Assembly: GCA_946886725.1 (NCBI GenBank)
Contig: CAMPJF010000060.1
Span: forward strand, 1-6,478
Length of the DNA stretch: 6,478 nucleotides
Direction of reading: 5' to 3'
From: an uncultured Candidatus Saccharibacteria bacterium
GTDB lineage: Bacteria; Patescibacteria; Saccharimonadia; Saccharimonadales; UBA6022
This document shows positions 4,000 through 6,478 of this stretch, in pieces (position 1 is the stretch's first letter; every line of letters starts with the position of its first letter). The position numbers were made by a program, and so were the translations under genes. Under the pieces are notes generated by a model, which saw only the letters and a list, made by a program, of their open reading frames with translations, was not told the origin of the DNA and made no database searches.

Positions 4000-5928
4000 T
4001 TATGAATTAATCATCGCCCACATTGCCGCCTGATTACGCTCGAATTGATGGTAGCTGTGACTTCCTAACTCAACTAACAAGCTCGGCACGCCAATCGCCT
4101 GCGCGTACCAATCATCCGCAGTACCCGTAACGGAGTACTCAAACGCTGCGTCAGACTGTCCAGTAATATTCCGATAACCCGATAGCTGCGCATACGTAGC
4201 AGCAAGCGTCACCGAATTGCCAGCTTGATTAGCTGCCACCATGCTACCAATACTATGGTAAGAAAGAATCACCCTCGGACGCAACCGCTGCGCTAGCCCG
4301 CTAATTGCCTTCACCTCCGGTTCAGACATAGCCGACTCTCCGCCGCCGCCAGGAAACGGCTGGTTATTGACGGTTGTAATATCTTTTTGCCAATCGCCCG
4401 TCGCAAAGTTACGGTTTAGGTCGACATTATTAGCATTCACGCGATCACCACGAGCCATCCCATCCGGGTTAATTACCGGCACGACAACGACGGTCACATG
4501 CGCAGGTATAGTACGCGCCTTTGTATCAAGATCTTGAATCCAACGCTCCATCAATGCCTTTGTACTACCCTCACTGCCATGAATCGCCCCCGTGTATAAA
4601 ATCGTGGTCGCACCATCACCAAAATAATATGCATTAATCGACCTTCCTTGCACAGAAGTACCTATCGCACCAATGGTGTAGCATGTCGTCCGACTCGTAA
4701 AGTTCCACGCTGAATTACCGCCAATATCGAACTGGCTTTGTAAGTCACTAGTTATCTTAATCGTAAAGTCGGTACATTTCGCAGTGCCATTCGTAGTGAT
4801 GAATAGCTGATTATCTTTTCTATTTATTAAGGTGACACCTCCCCTCAGAGTAATAAATTTACTCACATCTTGCCTATCGGAAAGTGACTGATCGAATGTA
4901 ACGACAACCGTTGAACCCAGCGCGACACCCGTAGTCCCTACGTTCACACCAACAACCTTTGGTCCACCCGAAGTCTTAAAGGCAAGCGTATGGGCCTGCA
5001 CAAGTCCACTGCCATCAATCGCCTCTACCGCCCTCGTCACCAACTCATAGTCTGATGATCGTGGCAATTCTGCGACTATCTTTACAACATAGCCAGTATC
5101 AGTAATGGCCATCGAAGTCGGTACCTCTGTACGACTCTCTCCCTCCAAACGGTAGAGGATTGCATCGACTTTAGTCAGCTTTTTATCCGTTGCAATTGCT
5201 ATTTCCGTCGGCTTCCCATATACAATCTCACTCGCCTTGATGGATGAATCCTTTATGGTTGTCGCCGAGAGCGTTTGAATACTTTTCGCGACGATTGTCG
5301 CCACATCCTTGTTATTAAACTGCCGAACCAATTTTGCCGAGTACGTTTGGCTCTGAACCAGGCCTAATGCTTCAACTCCACAGGATAAAGTGACCTGCCG
5401 CGTCGCGCATTGAGTTTGCTTATCAGCTACCCTTAGAACGTACGAAAAGACCGTATCTTTTCCACTAAGACGGATTTCGAGAGGGCGAGAAACAGGAATC
5501 GGTCGATCGAGGATTTTAGTATCTGCCATCACCGGCGAGCCGACCTTGATTGAAAATGTCTGCTGAGCAAACCATCCGCCGTATGGGGACAATGTTACTT
5601 TTGTCACACCTGGCTGCGGCGCATCGACTGGAGTAATACACACTGATCGCGTCGCAACTCGCCAACTACCAATCTGCACATCCTGCTTTAGGGTCGCTTC
5701 GTATGTCGATTCAGCAGATGAACGATGAATACCGGGCAATAAGGTTAGTCGCTTTATGCATGTGTCGCTATCATAAGAAAATGCGACAGGCTTTTCAATC
5801 ATAAACGCAGGGACATAGATACTACCGAACAAAATAAAAAATCCAACGGGGATAGTATATCGCTTGGGCAGCGCCCGTAGCCTATCAGTAAATGCAAAAA
5901 GTAGGTTTAGTTTTTGTTTTAATTGCAT
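4000..5928 (-). CDS. Membrane-anchored M14 zinc carboxypeptidase with Ig-like ectodomains (MpaA-like)
   Basis: A 642-residue protein. A basic cytoplasmic tail precedes a membrane helix at about residues 25-43. A long beta-rich region (45-415) includes an SbsA/Big_5-like Ig domain at about 323-415 (PKVVGVNVGTTGVALGSTVVVTF). The C-terminal peptidase M14 domain (about 420-642) has His450/Glu453 (HGSE) and His558 (SYHS) as zinc ligands, Arg506 in VDLNRNF, the NPDG turn (487-490), SEPE (535-538) and catalytic Glu620 in LLVELGS. These match M14 enzymes closest in style to MpaA-type peptidoglycan-peptide amidases, so the site looks intact. Six cysteines (57, 97, 174, 183, 385, 416) could form three disulfides, in line with an exported ectodomain. 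Likely substrates are cell-wall peptides or protein C-termini; this is inference. The start is ATG 5928, eight bases after an extended -10 and without a properly spaced Shine-Dalgarno. Confidence 0.88.
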   Translation of the reverse strand: MQLKQKLNLLFAFTDRLRALPKRYTIPVGFFILFGSIYVPAFMIEKPVAFSYDSDTCIKRLTLLPGIHRSSAESTYEATLKQDVQIGSWRVATRSVCITPVDAPQPGVTKVTLSPYGGWFAQQTFSIKVGSPVMADTKILDRPIPVSRPLEIRLSGKDTVFSYVLRVADKQTQCATRQVTLSCGVEALGLVQSQTYSAKLVRQFNNKDVATIVAKSIQTLSATTIKDSSIKASEIVYGKPTEIAIATDKKLTKVDAILYRLEGESRTEVPTSMAITDTGYVVKIVAELPRSSDYELVTRAVEAIDGSGLVQAHTLAFKTSGGPKVVGVNVGTTGVALGSTVVVTFDQSLSDRQDVSKFITLRGGVTLINRKDNQLFITTNGTAKCTDFTIKITSDLQSQFDIGGNSAWNFTSRTTCYTIGAIGTSVQGRSINAYYFGDGATTILYTGAIHGSEGSTKALMERWIQDLDTKARTIPAHVTVVVVPVINPDGMARGDRVNANNVDLNRNFATGDWQKDITTVNNQPFPGGGGESAMSEPEVKAISGLAQRLRPRVILSYHSIGSMVAANQAGNSVTLAATYAQLSGYRNITGQSDAAFEYSVTGTADDWYAQAIGVPSLLVELGSHSYHQFERNQAAMWAMINS

Positions 5929-5936
5929 ACCTTACT

Positions 5937-5945
5937 ATTTTAACA
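5937..5945 (-). promoter_or_regulatory. Extended -10 promoter of the M14 gene, predicted leaderless
   Basis: On the minus strand TGT-TAAAAT matches TGn-TATAAT with one hexamer mismatch. Only eight bases (AGTAAGGT) separate it from ATG, placing the transcription start 0-2 bases before the codon. AAGG is one base from ATG, too close to work as a Shine-Dalgarno. No good -35 is seen. Confidence 0.5.
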
Positions 5946-6011
5946 TGGCGCTTATGTTAATCACTTCAGTAATACAAGTCGTCAGAGGTCGATATATAAA
6001 TGTTTTACAAC

Positions 6012-6042
6012 AAAGAAAAAGACCACCCTATTAGGATGGTCT
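6012..6042 (-). terminator. Ribosomal RNA operon terminator
   Basis: On the minus strand AGACCA-t-CCT pairs with AGG-g-TGGTCT around a short loop (6020-6042; nine pairs with one A/C mismatch), followed by TTTTTCTTT. It lies eight bases past the 5S 3' end. The plus-strand side (CTCTTTAT) is U-poor, so it is mainly leftward. Confidence 0.88.
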
Positions 6043-6050
6043 CTTTATAA

Positions 6051-6159
6051 TTCGGCACCGTGCTAGTTTCCCACTTGTGGCAGTATAATCGCCGCTGCTG
6101 AGCTTGACTTCTGTGTTCGGAATGAGAACAGGTATTTCCTCAGCGCCATGGGCACCGAA
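6051..6159 (-). rRNA. rrf: 5S ribosomal RNA
   Basis: The minus strand carries the 5S core: GGTGCCCATGGCGCTGAGG near the 5' end, the conserved CATTCCGAACACAGAAGTCA loop region, then GCGGCGATTATACTGCC. The ends TTCGGTGCC and GGTGCCGAA pair as helix I over nine positions, including two G-U pairs, which sets the termini to within a base or two. The length of about 109 is shorter than the 115-120 of most bacteria. It is a component of the large ribosomal subunit, transcribed after 23S. Confidence 0.95.
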
Positions 6160-6380
6160 GTAAGGCTTTGACGCTTTGCGCTGATCTCACGAAGATCAGT
6201 GGGCGGTGGTTCAAAAAAGCCTCGCTTCGATGTCCAAAACTTTGGACACGGTATTTGGAATGTAAAAAATGAATTTTATTTCATTGATTGACATTGGTGA
6301 TTAACACCAATTACTAGTTAAGTCTACCTCATCACCTCTGTTAATACAAGTATTAACATGCAGTGACAAGGACATAAAAA
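6160..6380 (-). other. 23S-5S internal spacer, hairpin-rich, no tRNA
   Basis: About 220 bases without an open frame or tRNA. Four perfect hairpins are visible: CTGATCT/AGATCAG (6181-6199), TGTCCAAA/TTTGGACA (6231-6248), ATTGGTG/CACCAAT (6293-6311) and TGTTAATAC/GTATTAACA (6339-6358). They probably guide RNase processing between 23S and 5S. The stretch around 6220-6310 is AT-rich. Confidence 0.8.
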
Positions 6381-6478
6381 GGCGATGGGACTATTAGTAC
6401 GCTTTAGCTCCATACATTGCTGTACTTCCACCTTGCGCCTATCAAACAGATAGTCTTTCTGTGTCCTCATAGGGAAAT
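6381..6478 (-). rRNA. rrl: 23S ribosomal RNA, 3' end (partial)
   Basis: The minus strand reads CTATGAGGACACAG, then CTGTTTGATAGGCGCAAGG, GGAAGTACAGCAATGTATGG and AGCTAAAGCGTACTAATAG, which are the conserved last helices of bacterial 23S rRNA. The 3' boundary is taken where the final CCCATCGCC, expected to pair with the 5' end of 23S, gives way to TTTTTATG; it may be off by several bases. The rest of the gene lies beyond the window's right edge. Confidence 0.94.

Noticed and set aside
6160..6260. tRNA in the 23S-5S spacer
   Set aside because: No cloverleaf, T-loop GGTTCGA pattern or acceptor stem could be assembled; the hairpins are separate short stems.
1..6478. CRISPR array, insertion sequence or phage genes
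   Set aside because: No spaced direct repeats, transposase motifs or phage proteins are visible in any frame.

Overview
The window looks like chromosomal DNA from a Candidate Phyla Radiation (Patescibacteria) bacterium, most likely a Saccharibacteria (TM7) relative. The clues are small, tightly packed genes, a small KGG-repeat protein, several membrane-anchored proteins with no clear family, and a DUF3152 secreted metalloprotease of a type mostly known from Actinobacteria, the usual hosts of Saccharibacteria. This placement is inference; the 23S fragment at the right end would settle it. At least two genes end cleanly in TGA, one inside a 4-base overlap with the next gene, so TGA is a stop here and the TGA-recoding CPR lineages are unlikely.

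Left part (1-1523): the start of a single-pass membrane protein runs leftward off the edge. It is divergent from a ROK-family sugar kinase gene, which overlaps a small HExxH metallopeptidase-like gene carrying a zinc ribbon. A strong bidirectional terminator follows. It also ends the converging KGG-repeat stress-protein gene (1538-1744), which has a near-consensus promoter and a 15-base palindrome at the transcription start. Positions 1860-1990 hold a rightward promoter followed after about 70 bases by a terminator with no real gene between, so it may specify a small RNA.

Middle part (2026-5945): four leftward genes. In transcription order they are a 642-residue membrane-anchored M14 zinc carboxypeptidase with Ig-like ectodomains, a DUF3152 metzincin-type protease, a single-pass membrane protein coupled to it by an ATGA overlap, and a DUF1232 membrane protein with its own promoter. 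The first three probably act at or outside the cell surface. Two neighbouring extracytoplasmic zinc peptidases would suit cell-wall or surface-protein processing, possibly on a host cell.

Right part (6012-6478): the 3' end of a ribosomal RNA operon on the minus strand, with the 23S 3' end, a hairpin-rich spacer of about 220 bases without tRNA, a short 5S rRNA and its terminator.

A recurring theme is start-codon context. The ROK and M14 genes have an extended -10 box ending only 6-8 bases before ATG and no usable Shine-Dalgarno, which predicts leaderless mRNAs. The KGG, DUF1232 and left-edge genes have ordinary leaders with good Shine-Dalgarno sites.
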